This document shows positions 44,913 to 53,466 of a DNA stretch of 64,000 nucleotides, piece by piece. Below the pieces are notes generated by a model. That model saw nothing but the letters and a program-made list of their open reading frames with translations. It was not told the DNA's origin and did no database searches. Origin of the DNA: Rhodovibrionaceae bacterium (lineage in GTDB: Bacteria > Pseudomonadota > Alphaproteobacteria > Kiloniellales > DSM-21159); the NCBI GenBank assembly GCA_028279885.1, contig JANQMX010000096.1, positions 1-64,000 of the forward strand, read 5' to 3'. A program made the translations under genes and the position numbers. Each line of letters starts with the position of its first letter. Within the stretch, counting starts at the first letter, position 1.

Positions 44913-45125
44913 TTAGAGACCCGGCATCATTGTGCCGGCCAGGATACCGGCGATGGCGCGCCGCTGTTCGGTCGGCAGGGATTCGATGGCGTTCCAGGCC
45001 TCCCGCGCCAGATCGGGATCGCTTTCCGCCGCGCGAACGGTTTGGGCGATGGGGTGCGCAACACCGAGAACCTGCTCGATGGCGTTGACGATCGCCGGAA
45101 TGTTGGTGGGGTCGAAGGCCCGCAT
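44913..45125 (-). CDS. Small helical protein of unknown function
   Basis: The 70-residue protein appears all-helical, starting MRAFDPTNIPAIVNAIEQVLGVAHPIAQTV and ending GILAGTMMPGL. I do not recognise it. The start ATG overlaps the stop of the 85-residue gene before it (ATGA), so it is translated by coupling. It is followed after 37 bases by the Smr-like gene. Confidence 0.6.
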   Translation of the reverse strand: MRAFDPTNIPAIVNAIEQVLGVAHPIAQTVRAAESDPDLAREAWNAIESLPTEQRRAIAGILAGTMMPGL

Positions 45126-45382
45126 CAGCTCGCTTGGCCTGACGACGCAGACGCGGTCGTCGTTCCCCCCTGCTCCTGCTGTGCCTGCTCAAACCAGCCG
45201 ATGACGCGCAGACGATGGTCTTCGCCCCACATCGAGACGAACTTCTGGGTCGTATGGTTCGCCGGGTCGCGCAACGCGGTCAGCCGCTCCTCGATGTAGG
45301 GTCCGGTGAGCGGAATGCCGCACAGCTGGGTGATGCAGTGCTTCCAATCCGCGTAGTTGCTCAGGGTCATTGTCTCGCTCAT
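45125..45382 (-). CDS. Small protein of unknown function, operon leader
   Basis: The 85-residue protein reads as a helical, tryptophan-containing domain: YADWKHCITQLCGIPLTGPYIEERLTALRD, KFVSMWGEDHRLRVIGWFEQAQQEQ. It has a conserved-looking two-cysteine segment and a low-complexity tail (TTTASASSGQAS). I recall similar patterns in alphaproteobacterial hypothetical proteins but cannot name a family. It is the first gene of the 85-70-114 residue operon. The start is ATG 45382; an ATG four codons downstream is an alternative. Confidence 0.62.
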   Translation of the reverse strand: MSETMTLSNYADWKHCITQLCGIPLTGPYIEERLTALRDPANHTTQKFVSMWGEDHRLRVIGWFEQAQQEQGGTTTASASSGQAS

Positions 45383-45692
45383 CTCGCTCCAGCCCGCACA
45401 GTCAGTTCCGTCTTGTCGGTAACGCTATCCATCATGTGGTCGGCCCCAGCGGTTGGGACCAGTGGCAAGTTTATACTCCGCTCCCTGCTTGAGGGGCAGC
45501 CATTGGCGAGACTGGTTTGGTGCGTCGGAGGTCTCGCTCATACTGTCATCCCGGCCAAGGGCGAAGCCCGCGAGCCGGGATCCATTTCTAAGCCCGCGCC
45601 AGGCCTCGACATGGACCCCGGATCGCTACCGCGTCCGGGGTGACAGTCTGTAGCATTGCGCCAGCAGTTGCGCGCGCCGTGACCTTACTCCG
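45383..45692. repeat. Dispersed palindromic repeat cluster G
   Basis: The 310-base gap holds a TCATCCCGGCCAAGGGCGAA unit (45545-45585) and a TGGACCCCGGATCGC...GCGTCCGGGGTGAC unit (45611-45644). The left part (45383-45540) is unique and probably contains the promoter of the unknown operon at 45382. No gene is seen. Confidence 0.8.
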
Positions 45693-46247
45693 CTACGCAG
45701 AGGTCTCAGGCTCCTCGCGTTTCGCCCGCCTCAGGCGCGGGGCGCCGTGGCGATGCGGCGCCGGCTGCTCCAGCGGGCCGCCGGCCGCCACAGGCCGCGG
45801 CGCGTAACGGCCCATGGAGGTCATGCGGTCGTACATCACCAGGGCGCCGGCGATGCCGACGTTGACGCAGAACTTCATGGGGATCTTGACCACGTGGTCG
45901 CAGCGCGCGAGTGCCTCGGGTGAGAGGCTGCCGCGCTCCGGCCCCAGCAGATAGGCGGCTGCCTGCGGATGCCGGAACGAGGGCAGCGCAACGGCCTCGT
46001 CCGTCAGCTCCACACCGACCAACTGGCAGCCGCGCGGCAACTGCAGCTCTTCAATGGAGGGATAGACGTACAGCGGCAGGTGCTTGGCCGCATCCGACGT
46101 GTCAGAGCGGCGCACCTGTCTTGCCTCATAGGCCGGCTGCAGCAGGAAGAAGAAGCTGGCCCCGAAGGCGTGGGCGGAGCGCAGCAGGTTGCCGAGGTTC
46201 ATAGGCTTGCTGCTGCGCTCGACACCGATAGCAAAGTAGCCGCGCAT
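45693..46247 (-). CDS. TrmH/SpoU-family RNA methyltransferase
   Basis: The 184-residue protein is a SPOUT methyltransferase that methylates tRNA or rRNA ribose. Motif 1 is SKPMNLGNLLRSAHAFGASF, motif 2 AYLLGPERGSLSPEAL and motif 3 VVKIPMKFCVNVGIAGALVMYDRM; together they form the knotted cofactor site. The C-terminus is a basic tail (HRHGAPRLRRAKREE) likely to contact RNA. The exact nucleotide is unknown. The start is ATG 46247; a divergent asparaginase gene follows. Confidence 0.85.
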   Translation of the reverse strand: MRGYFAIGVERSSKPMNLGNLLRSAHAFGASFFFLLQPAYEARQVRRSDTSDAAKHLPLYVYPSIEELQLPRGCQLVGVELTDEAVALPSFRHPQAAAYLLGPERGSLSPEALARCDHVVKIPMKFCVNVGIAGALVMYDRMTSMGRYAPRPVAAGGPLEQPAPHRHGAPRLRRAKREEPETSA

Positions 46248-46359
46248 AAAATCGAGCTAGCACTGCGCCTAGGTCTGGGCAAGCACGCGGGTAAGCCGGG
46301 TTGCGCCCAGCTTGGCTCTCCGGCACCTTGCTCCTGCTTGTTTCAGGGAGAGTTAGGTC

Positions 46360-47454
46360 ATGCCGGACGACGCCTTGCCGTCGCGCAATCGAGCCATGGA
46401 AACCCAAAGCATCGAACAGTCGAACAGCCAAAGCCAGCCGCAGACCGCGGAGAACCCGGTGCTGGTCGAGGTAACGCGCGGCGAGATGGTCGAGAGCCGC
46501 CATCGCGGTGCCTTTGCCGTGGTCGATGTCGAAGGCAATATCCTGCACTCGGCCGGCGACCTCGAGCGGGATGTCTATCCGCGCTCGGCCATCAAGCCGC
46601 TGCAGGCGCTGGCCCTGGTTGAGAGCGGCGCGGCCGATGCCTTTGGCGTCGATAACCGGGAATTGGCGCTGGCCTGCTCCAGCCACCAAGGCGAGACGGT
46701 GCACGTGGAGACAGCCCGGGACTGGCTGGCGCGTCTTGGCTACAGCAACACCGATTTGGAATGCGGCGCGCACCTGCCCTATGCGGAGTCGGCCGCGCAT
46801 GCGATGATCCGCCAAGGGCAGGCGCCCCAGGCGCTGCACAACAACTGTTCGGGCAAGCATGCCGGCTTCCTCACTGTGGCGCGGCAGCTCGGCGTCTCGC
46901 CGCAGGGCTATATCAGGTACGAGCACCCGGTGCAGCAGACGGTGCTCGACATTCTCGCGGAGATGTCGGGGCTCGACCTGCGTGACGCGCCGCGCGGCAT
47001 CGATGGCTGCGGCATTCCCCAGTACGCCCTGCCCCTCGAGAATGTGGCCCTGTCCATGGCCCGCTTCGCGAACCCGGCCGACCAGCCGGAGCGTCGGCAG
47101 AGCGCCTGCGCGCGGGTGCGCGAGGCCATGGCGGCAGAGCCGCTGATGGTGGCTGGGACCAATCGTTTCTGCACCGACGTGATCGTCGCCACCGGCGGCC
47201 GCGCCTTGGTCAAGACCGGCGCCGAGGGCTTCTTCTGTGCCGCCCTGCCCGAGCTTGGTCTGGGTGTGGCGCTCAAGATCGATGACGGCGCCACCCGGGC
47301 TTCGCAGGTGGCAACGGGAGCGCTGCTGCGTCGCCTAGGCGCAATCGATGCGCAAACCGCCGAGACGCTCGCCCATCAGCTCAATCCAGAGCTGCGCAAT
47401 CGTGCGGGGACCTTGGTCGGTGAGGTGCGCGCGGCCGAAGGGCCCTTCCACTGA
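46360..47454 (+). CDS. L-asparaginase, AnsA-II type (Rhizobium etli-like)
   Basis: The 364-residue enzyme hydrolyses asparagine to aspartate and ammonia. It belongs to the family of R. etli AnsA, not the E. coli type: GEMVESRHRGAFAVVDVEGNILHSAGD, YPRSAIKPLQALALVESGAADAFG, LACSSHQGE, LHNNCSGKHAGFL, and PRGIDGCGIPQYALPLENVALSMA. The start could be ATG 46360 or ATG 46396; the conserved part begins well after either. It is followed after 16 bases by the quinone oxidoreductase gene on the same strand. Confidence 0.85.
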   Translation: MPDDALPSRNRAMETQSIEQSNSQSQPQTAENPVLVEVTRGEMVESRHRGAFAVVDVEGNILHSAGDLERDVYPRSAIKPLQALALVESGAADAFGVDNRELALACSSHQGETVHVETARDWLARLGYSNTDLECGAHLPYAESAAHAMIRQGQAPQALHNNCSGKHAGFLTVARQLGVSPQGYIRYEHPVQQTVLDILAEMSGLDLRDAPRGIDGCGIPQYALPLENVALSMARFANPADQPERRQSACARVREAMAAEPLMVAGTNRFCTDVIVATGGRALVKTGAEGFFCAALPELGLGVALKIDDGATRASQVATGALLRRLGAIDAQTAETLAHQLNPELRNRAGTLVGEVRAAEGPFH

Positions 47455-47470
47455 GCCCCTGCCGGTAAGC

Positions 47471-48445
47471 ATGCGCGCCCTCCTCTGCAGCGAGTTCGGT
47501 GGGCCGGAGCGGCTCTCTCTGGGTGAGGCGGCCTCGCCGCGGCCGGACGCGGGAGAGGTGGTGGTGCGGGTGCGCGCCGCCGGGGTCAACTTCGCCGACA
47601 CCCTGATCATCCAGGGCAAGTATCAGGAGAAACCCGCCTTTCCCTTCTCTCCGGGCCTGGAGGTTGCCGGCGAGATCGAAGAGGTCGGCGAGGATGTCAC
47701 CGACCTGAAGCCCGGCGACCGGGTCCTGGCCGTAGTGGACTACGGCGGCTTCGCCGAGCTGGCTCGGGCGCGCGCCAGTGACGTGCACAGGATCCCGGAG
47801 GAGATGGATTTTGCCACCGCCGCTGGCTTTCCCATCGTCTACGGCACCGCCCATGCCGCGCTCTGCTGGCACGCACGGCTCGAGGCCGGCGAGAGCCTGG
47901 TGGTGCACGGCGCGGCTGGGGGCGTCGGTCTGGCCTCGGTGGAGGTCGGCAAGGCCTTGGGCGCGACCGTCATCGCCACCGCCGGCGGACAGGACAAGCT
48001 GGCCGTGGCGGCCCGGCACGGCGCCGATGCGCTGATCGACTACCGCGAAGAGGACCTGCGCGAGCGCATCAAGGCGCTGACCGATGGGCGCGGCGCTGAC
48101 GTCATCCTCGACCCCGTTGGCGGCGAGGTCTTCGAGGCCTCGCTGCGCGCCATCGCCTGGTCGGGGCGCCTACTCGTCATCGGCTTTGCCGGCGGCAAGG
48201 TTCCGCAGATCCCGGCCAACATCCTGCTGGTCAAGAACGTCGCCGCGATGGGGGTCTACTGGGGCTCTTACCGCCGCAAGGCGCCCGAGCGGCTGAAGGA
48301 GGAATTCGCCCAGCTCTTCGCCTGGTACCGCGAAGGCAAGCTGAAGCCCTTCGTCTCCAATCGCCTGCCGCTGGACGACTATGCCGAGGCCTACCGCCTG
48401 CTGATCGAGCGCAAGGCGACCGGCAAGGTGGTGCTGGAGCCATGA
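47471..48445 (+). CDS. NADPH:quinone oxidoreductase-like medium-chain reductase
   Basis: The 324-residue zinc-free MDR protein has an N-terminal GroES-like domain (VRAAGVNFADTLIIQGKYQEKPAFPFSPGLEVAGEIEEVG) and a Rossmann domain with VVHGAAGGVGLASVEVGKALGATVIATA at about residues 142-170. Such enzymes reduce quinones or alpha,beta-unsaturated carbonyls with NADPH. Start ATG 47471 is supported by the MRALLC start typical of the family. The methyltransferase start overlaps its stop (ATGA), so they form an operon. Confidence 0.85.
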   Translation: MRALLCSEFGGPERLSLGEAASPRPDAGEVVVRVRAAGVNFADTLIIQGKYQEKPAFPFSPGLEVAGEIEEVGEDVTDLKPGDRVLAVVDYGGFAELARARASDVHRIPEEMDFATAAGFPIVYGTAHAALCWHARLEAGESLVVHGAAGGVGLASVEVGKALGATVIATAGGQDKLAVAARHGADALIDYREEDLRERIKALTDGRGADVILDPVGGEVFEASLRAIAWSGRLLVIGFAGGKVPQIPANILLVKNVAAMGVYWGSYRRKAPERLKEEFAQLFAWYREGKLKPFVSNRLPLDDYAEAYRLLIERKATGKVVLEP

Positions 48446-49677
48446 GCGATCCGGTCCTCGCCGCCCAGTACGAAGCCTATCCCTATCCTGCCCGCGATCC
48501 GCGCGACGAGAAGACGCGGCTGATCACCGGCTCGCCGAGCCGTCTGGCGGAGATCGACCACTATCTCTTTCAGGGCAAGCTCGATCTTGGCCGTCCCTTC
48601 CGGGCGCTGATCGCTGGCGGCGGCACGGGTGACGCGACCGTCATGCTGGCGCAGCAGCTCAAAGACGCCGGTGCGGCGCAGGCGGAGGTGGTGTACCTCG
48701 ATCTCTCCCGCGCCTCCCGCGCCATCGCCGAGGCGCGCGTCGCCGCCCGCGGCCTGACCAACGTGCGCTTCGAGACCGGCTCGCTCCTGGCGCTGCCGGG
48801 GCTTGGCCTCGGCCCCTTCGACTACATCGACTGCTGCGGCGTGCTGCATCACTTGAAGGACCCGGATGCCGGCCTTGCCGCTCTGGCCGCCGCTTTGCAG
48901 TCGGAAGGCGGGCTCGGGGTCATGGTCTATGCCCCCTTCGGCCGTAGCGGTGTCTATGAGCTGCAGGAGGCCCTGCGCTCTCTGGGCGAAGGCATGGCGT
49001 TGCCCGAGCGGGTCAGTCTGACCAAGCGGCTCTTGGCCGGCCTGCCGGAAACCAACCGCTTGAAGCGCAATCCCTTCCTGCGCGACCACCGGCGGAGCGA
49101 CGCGGAGCTGGTCGACCTGCTGCTGCATCCGCGCGACCGCGCCTATAGCGTTCCCGCGTTCCTGGCGCTGGTCCAAGGGGTCGGCTTGCAGCTCGCGAGC
49201 TTCATCGAGCCCCTGCGCTACGAGCCTTCTAGCCTGACCGCCGACCCGGCGCTCAGGCGGCGCTTTGCGGCACTCGACGACGCGACGCGTGCCGCCTTGG
49301 CCGAGAGGCTGGCCGGCAACCAAAGCCGCCACATCGCCTATCTCTCCCGCCGCCCGGACTCCGTCGCCTGCATCGAGGGGCCGGAGAGCGTGCCGGTCCT
49401 GGTCGAGCTGGAGGCGGACGCCCTGGCCAATACGGTGCTCAAGGACTTGACGGTGAAGGGCGACTTCGACGGCTTGCCGTTCCGCTTGCCGCTGCCGCGT
49501 TTGGCGCCGCTCATCCTGCGGCAGGTCGACGGCCAACGCAGCCTCGGCGCCATTCACGCCGCCTTGCAAGCCAAGGATCCCGGGCTTTCGTGGGACGATT
49601 TCCTGGCCGCCTTTCGCGCGCTCCTGGCGGCGCTCGGCGGCCTCAACCGCCTGCTGCTGCGCAATCCACCAAACTGA
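48442..49677 (+). CDS. Class I SAM methyltransferase with C-terminal regulatory-type domain
   Basis: The 411-residue protein has QYEAYPYPARDPRDE at the start, a SAM-binding loop LIAGGGTGDATVML near residue 56 and YIDCCGVLHHLKDPDAGL near residue 130. A C-terminal half of about 170 residues resembles the regulatory part of the methyltransferase/methylase-regulator proteins found in many alphaproteobacteria. The acceptor is unknown. It is co-transcribed with the quinone oxidoreductase, whose stop codon overlaps its start, and is followed by an unknown gene after 10 bases. Confidence 0.78.
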   Translation: MSDPVLAAQYEAYPYPARDPRDEKTRLITGSPSRLAEIDHYLFQGKLDLGRPFRALIAGGGTGDATVMLAQQLKDAGAAQAEVVYLDLSRASRAIAEARVAARGLTNVRFETGSLLALPGLGLGPFDYIDCCGVLHHLKDPDAGLAALAAALQSEGGLGVMVYAPFGRSGVYELQEALRSLGEGMALPERVSLTKRLLAGLPETNRLKRNPFLRDHRRSDAELVDLLLHPRDRAYSVPAFLALVQGVGLQLASFIEPLRYEPSSLTADPALRRRFAALDDATRAALAERLAGNQSRHIAYLSRRPDSVACIEGPESVPVLVELEADALANTVLKDLTVKGDFDGLPFRLPLPRLAPLILRQVDGQRSLGAIHAALQAKDPGLSWDDFLAAFRALLAALGGLNRLLLRNPPN

Positions 49678-49687
49678 GAGGGTCAGC

Positions 49688-50236
49688 ATGCTTGAAGAAG
49701 ACGAAGACGGCCCACGCGGCGAGACCGTCGCTCTGCTGGTCAACGCGAAGCCCGACAAGATTGCCGGCATTGCCCGGCTTCTGCGCCTGCGTCAGGCCGA
49801 GATGCTGGTCTGTAGCCCCGATCCGAAAGTCGCCGCGGCGGCGACGGTGGCGCTGCTCGACGAGGGTGGCGAGGCGGCGTCCCAGCAGCTCGACCCTGCC
49901 AACTTGGAAGATTGGCGGGTCGCACTCGAACGGGCGCGCACGGCCTTTGGCGCGGCCAACCTCTGCATCGTCTGGGACACGCCGGTCGGTCTGCTCGGCG
50001 ACGACTACACCGCCATGCTGGCGGGTTTCCGACTCTTCCTCGGCGGCGCCTGGCGCTCCTCGAAGCAGCATGCCTTGATTCTGCTCGGCGCCGAGGGGCA
50101 GCCCGTCGCCGCCCTTGACCAGGTGCTGCACGATCTCCAGGTCGGCTCGCTGCCGGTCAATGCCTCGCTGCAGGTCTTCGGACCCGACGACCCTGAAGCG
50201 GAGGCGGCCTTGCGGGCCTTCCTCGATAAGCGCTAG
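49688..50236 (+). CDS. Hypothetical protein, Rossmann-like
   Basis: The 182-residue protein is not recognised. It has alternating strands and helices, GETVALLVNAKPDKIAGIARLLRLRQAEMLVCSPDPK near the start and NLCIVWDTPVGLLGDDYTAMLAGFRLFLGGAWRSSKQHALILLGAEGQ in the middle, suggesting an alpha/beta nucleotide-binding or dehydrogenase-like fold. It begins 10 bases after the methyltransferase gene and precedes the agmatinase gene by 36 bases, so it may belong to that operon. Confidence 0.65.
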   Translation: MLEEDEDGPRGETVALLVNAKPDKIAGIARLLRLRQAEMLVCSPDPKVAAAATVALLDEGGEAASQQLDPANLEDWRVALERARTAFGAANLCIVWDTPVGLLGDDYTAMLAGFRLFLGGAWRSSKQHALILLGAEGQPVAALDQVLHDLQVGSLPVNASLQVFGPDDPEAEAALRAFLDKR

Positions 50237-50272
50237 ATCGACTCCCAACGAACCAAGAGCGGGGAAACGCCA

Positions 50273-51223
50273 GTGACCAACAAGAGCAAGATCGACGCCG
50301 CCTTCACCGGCCAGAGCGACCGCGGCATCCACAGCGAGCCGACCTACTCGGGCGCCCTCTCCTTCCTGCGGCGGCGCTATACGAAGGACCTCGGCGGGGT
50401 CGACGTCGCGGTGACCGGCATCCCGCTCGATACCGCCACGACCCACCGCCCGGGCGCCCGCTTCGGCCCGCGCGGCCTGCGCGAGGCGTCCTCCAACCTG
50501 GCCTGGGAGCGGCCCTATAGCTGGGACTTCAATCCGCTCGACCGGCTCTCGGTGATCGATTACGGCGATTGTTTGTGGGACCACGGCCGGCCGGAGATGA
50601 TACCCACGGCCATCGAAGCGCACATTGCCGGGATCCTGGAGGCCGGCGTGGTGCCGGTCTCCCTCGGCGGCGATCACTTCCTGAGCTTCCCGGTGCTGCG
50701 CGCCATGGCAAAGCAGCACGGCACCCTGAGCCTCATCCACTTCGACGCGCACAGCGACACCTGGAACGATGCCGAAGGCGAGGGCCGCGTCGACCACGGC
50801 ACCATGTTCTATCACGCGGTGAAGGAGGGTCTGGTCGACCCGGCCCGCTCGGTGCAAATCGGCCTGCGCACCCACAACGACGACACCCTGGGCTTCCATG
50901 TGATGGACGGGCCCTGGGTGCATCGCAACGGTATCGACGCCGTGATCGCCAAGACCCGAGAGACGGTTGGCGACCACAAGGTCTATCTGACCTTTGACAT
51001 CGACTGCCTGGACCCCTCCTTCGCGCCCGGCACCGGCACGCCGGTCTGCGGCGGCCTGAGCACCGCCATGGCGATGGAGATCATGCGCGGCCTTGGCGGC
51101 CTGAACTTCGTCGGCATGGACCTGGTCGAGGTCGCGCCGATCTACGACGTCGGCGAGATCACGTCCCTGGCCGGGGCCACCCTGGTCTATGAGTGGCTGG
51201 CGGCCTACGCGGCCGGACGGTGA
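50273..51223 (+). CDS. speB: Agmatinase-family ureohydrolase
   Basis: The 316-residue binuclear manganese hydrolase cleaves agmatine (or a related guanidino compound) to urea and putrescine. Metal-binding residues are H135 (GGDH), D158, H160 and D162 (DAHSD), and D242 and D244 (DIDCLD). The conserved ending VGMDLVEVAPIYDVGEITSLAGATL is present. The start is GTG 50273 with a GGGGAAA site. Arginine decarboxylase is not in the window, so the true substrate could be guanidinobutyrate or arginine. The gene symbol is provisional. Confidence 0.85.
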   Translation: MTNKSKIDAAFTGQSDRGIHSEPTYSGALSFLRRRYTKDLGGVDVAVTGIPLDTATTHRPGARFGPRGLREASSNLAWERPYSWDFNPLDRLSVIDYGDCLWDHGRPEMIPTAIEAHIAGILEAGVVPVSLGGDHFLSFPVLRAMAKQHGTLSLIHFDAHSDTWNDAEGEGRVDHGTMFYHAVKEGLVDPARSVQIGLRTHNDDTLGFHVMDGPWVHRNGIDAVIAKTRETVGDHKVYLTFDIDCLDPSFAPGTGTPVCGGLSTAMAMEIMRGLGGLNFVGMDLVEVAPIYDVGEITSLAGATLVYEWLAAYAAGR

Positions 51224-51244
51224 TTCGGTGCCCGTATTTCGGTG

Positions 51245-51359
51245 GGTATTTCGGTGACAGTGCACTTAATTGCCGCGCTGTGACCCCCGTAGTTTAGTAA
51301 ACGGTTCCGCCGTCACCGCAGCTTCGCATGGCAATTAAGTGCACTGTCACCGAAATACC
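51245..51359. mobile_element. MITE-like element with perfect 30-bp terminal inverted repeats
   Basis: Bases 51245-51274 and 51330-51359 are exact reverse complements (outer end GGTATTTCGGTGACAGTG, inner end CTTAATTGCC) flanking a 55-base core. It lies in the 204-base gap between speB and amtB and has no coding capacity, so it would need a transposase in trans. A partial extra copy of the outer repeat (GTATTTCGGTG at 51234-51244) abuts the left arm. Target-site duplication is not evident. Confidence 0.7.
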
Positions 51360-51364
51360 GGCAA

Positions 51365-51398
51365 AGAAAAAGGCCCGGCAGGACGCGCCTGCCGAGCC
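51365..51398 (-). terminator. Intrinsic terminator of amtB
   Basis: On the minus strand the sequence forms a GC-rich stem (GGCTCGGCAGG / CCTGCCGGGCC, loop CGCGT) followed immediately by five T residues, about 30 bases downstream of the amtB stop. It is a textbook Rho-independent terminator. It abuts the MITE on its other side. Confidence 0.85.
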
Positions 51399-51427
51399 GT
51401 GGAGTTTGGTACGCCTACGCTAAAAAC

Positions 51428-52792
51428 TCAGAGGGTCTGGGAACCCCGCCCGAACTCGGGGTAGGCCTCCAGGCCCAGTTCCCCTTTGTCCAATCCGTCG
51501 GTTTCCTCTTCCTCGCTGGGACGCACGCCGATGGTGGCCTTCAGGATGGTCCAGACGATGAAGCTGGCCACGAAGGTGAAGGCGCCCATGGCGACGATGC
51601 CAATGATCTGGGTGACGAAGTCGGCGCCGCTGTTGGAGAGCGGCACGGCCAGCGTGCCCCAGATGCCGGCGATCAGATGCACCGAGATGGCGCCGACCAC
51701 GTCGTCGATCTTCAGCTTGTCGAAGAGCGGCACGGCGAAGACCACCAGAGCGCCGCCGATGCCGCCGATGATGACAGCGAGACCCGGCGAAGGCGCCAGC
51801 GGCTCGGCGGTGATCGCCACCAGGCCGCCCAGAGCGCCGTTGAGCGCGAAGGTCAGGTCGACCTTCTTGTAGATGATCTGGGTCAGGATCATGGCCACCA
51901 CCACGCCGGCCGCGGCCGCCAGGTTGGTGTTCACGTAGATCATGCCGATGGAGACCACGTCGGCTGCCGAGCCCATGGCGAGCTGCGAGCCGCCGTTGAA
52001 GCCGAACCAGCCGAGCCAGAGGATGAAGGTGCCCAGGGTCGCCAATGGCAGGTTCGCGCCGGGCAGCGGGTTGACCTTGCCGTCGGGGCCGTACTTGCCC
52101 TTGCGCGCGCCGATGACGAGGCAGCCTGCGAGCGCCGCCCAGCCGCCAACCGAATGCACGATGGTCGAGCCGGCGAAATCGGAGAAGCCCATCTCGGCCA
52201 GCCAGCCGCCGCCCCAGGTCCAGGACCCGGTGATCGGATAGAGGAAGCCGGTCAGGATGGCGACGAAGATCATGAAGGGCCAAAGCTTGACCCGCTCCGC
52301 CACGGCGCCGGAGACGATGGAGGCCGTCGCGGCGACGAAGACCATCTGGAAGAACCAGTCGGACAGCACCGAATAGCCGTTGTCCAAAACTGCGCCGAGC
52401 TGCGCTTCGTCTCCGTCGAGGAGAGCCAGCTCCGCTTCCGACGAGCCGTAGAATATGCCGCCGAGGGAACCGATGAAGCCGCTGACATCGGTGTACATCA
52501 GGCTGTAGCCGCAGACGTAGAACATGATGCCGGCGGTGCTGTAGAGCCCGATGTTCTTGATGCACTGCATCGCCGTGTTCTTGCTGCGGACCAGTCCGGC
52601 CTCCAGCATGGCGAAGCCTGCCGCCATCCACATGACCAGGAAGCCATGCATCAGGAACGACAGGGTGTTGAAGATGAAGGCCGACTCGCCAGGCACCTCC
52701 GCCATGGCGGGGGCTGTGGTGGCCACGATGAAGGCGCCGGCCAAGGCCAGCTTGGGGGCGGCGCCTTTCAGAATGGATGTGGTGATGCGCAT
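51428..52792 (-). CDS. amtB: Ammonium transporter AmtB
   Basis: The 454-residue inner-membrane channel carries NH3/NH4+ into the cell at low ammonium. A signal-like N-terminus (LALAGAFIVATTAPAMAEV) is followed by FLVMWMAAGFAMLEAGLVRSKNTAMQCIKNIG, DFAGSTIVHSVGGWAALAG and a C-terminal cytoplasmic tail for GlnK docking. It follows the glnK gene (15-base gap), the usual glnK-amtB operon. The transporter is active unless GlnK binds it under nitrogen excess. Confidence 0.95.
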   Translation of the reverse strand: MRITTSILKGAAPKLALAGAFIVATTAPAMAEVPGESAFIFNTLSFLMHGFLVMWMAAGFAMLEAGLVRSKNTAMQCIKNIGLYSTAGIMFYVCGYSLMYTDVSGFIGSLGGIFYGSSEAELALLDGDEAQLGAVLDNGYSVLSDWFFQMVFVAATASIVSGAVAERVKLWPFMIFVAILTGFLYPITGSWTWGGGWLAEMGFSDFAGSTIVHSVGGWAALAGCLVIGARKGKYGPDGKVNPLPGANLPLATLGTFILWLGWFGFNGGSQLAMGSAADVVSIGMIYVNTNLAAAAGVVVAMILTQIIYKKVDLTFALNGALGGLVAITAEPLAPSPGLAVIIGGIGGALVVFAVPLFDKLKIDDVVGAISVHLIAGIWGTLAVPLSNSGADFVTQIIGIVAMGAFTFVASFIVWTILKATIGVRPSEEEETDGLDKGELGLEAYPEFGRGSQTL

Positions 52793-52807
52793 CTCTCTAT
52801 CCCCTCC

Positions 52808-53278
<471 letters not shown>

Positions 53279-53466
53279 ACTTTTGTGCAGTGCAAAAACA
53301 CGCAGCCAGAACAAAGGCCTGCGTCGATAGGTCTAGCCAGAAGACCGCTCGCCGAATGGCTGTATTGATGATTTTTTAATCACTATAGAATCGCCGCCTA
53401 ATTCTTAGGCAGCTTTGCGTCAAAGCGCCCCTGGACAGGTTGGCGCCGACTGGGAATGCTGACCCA

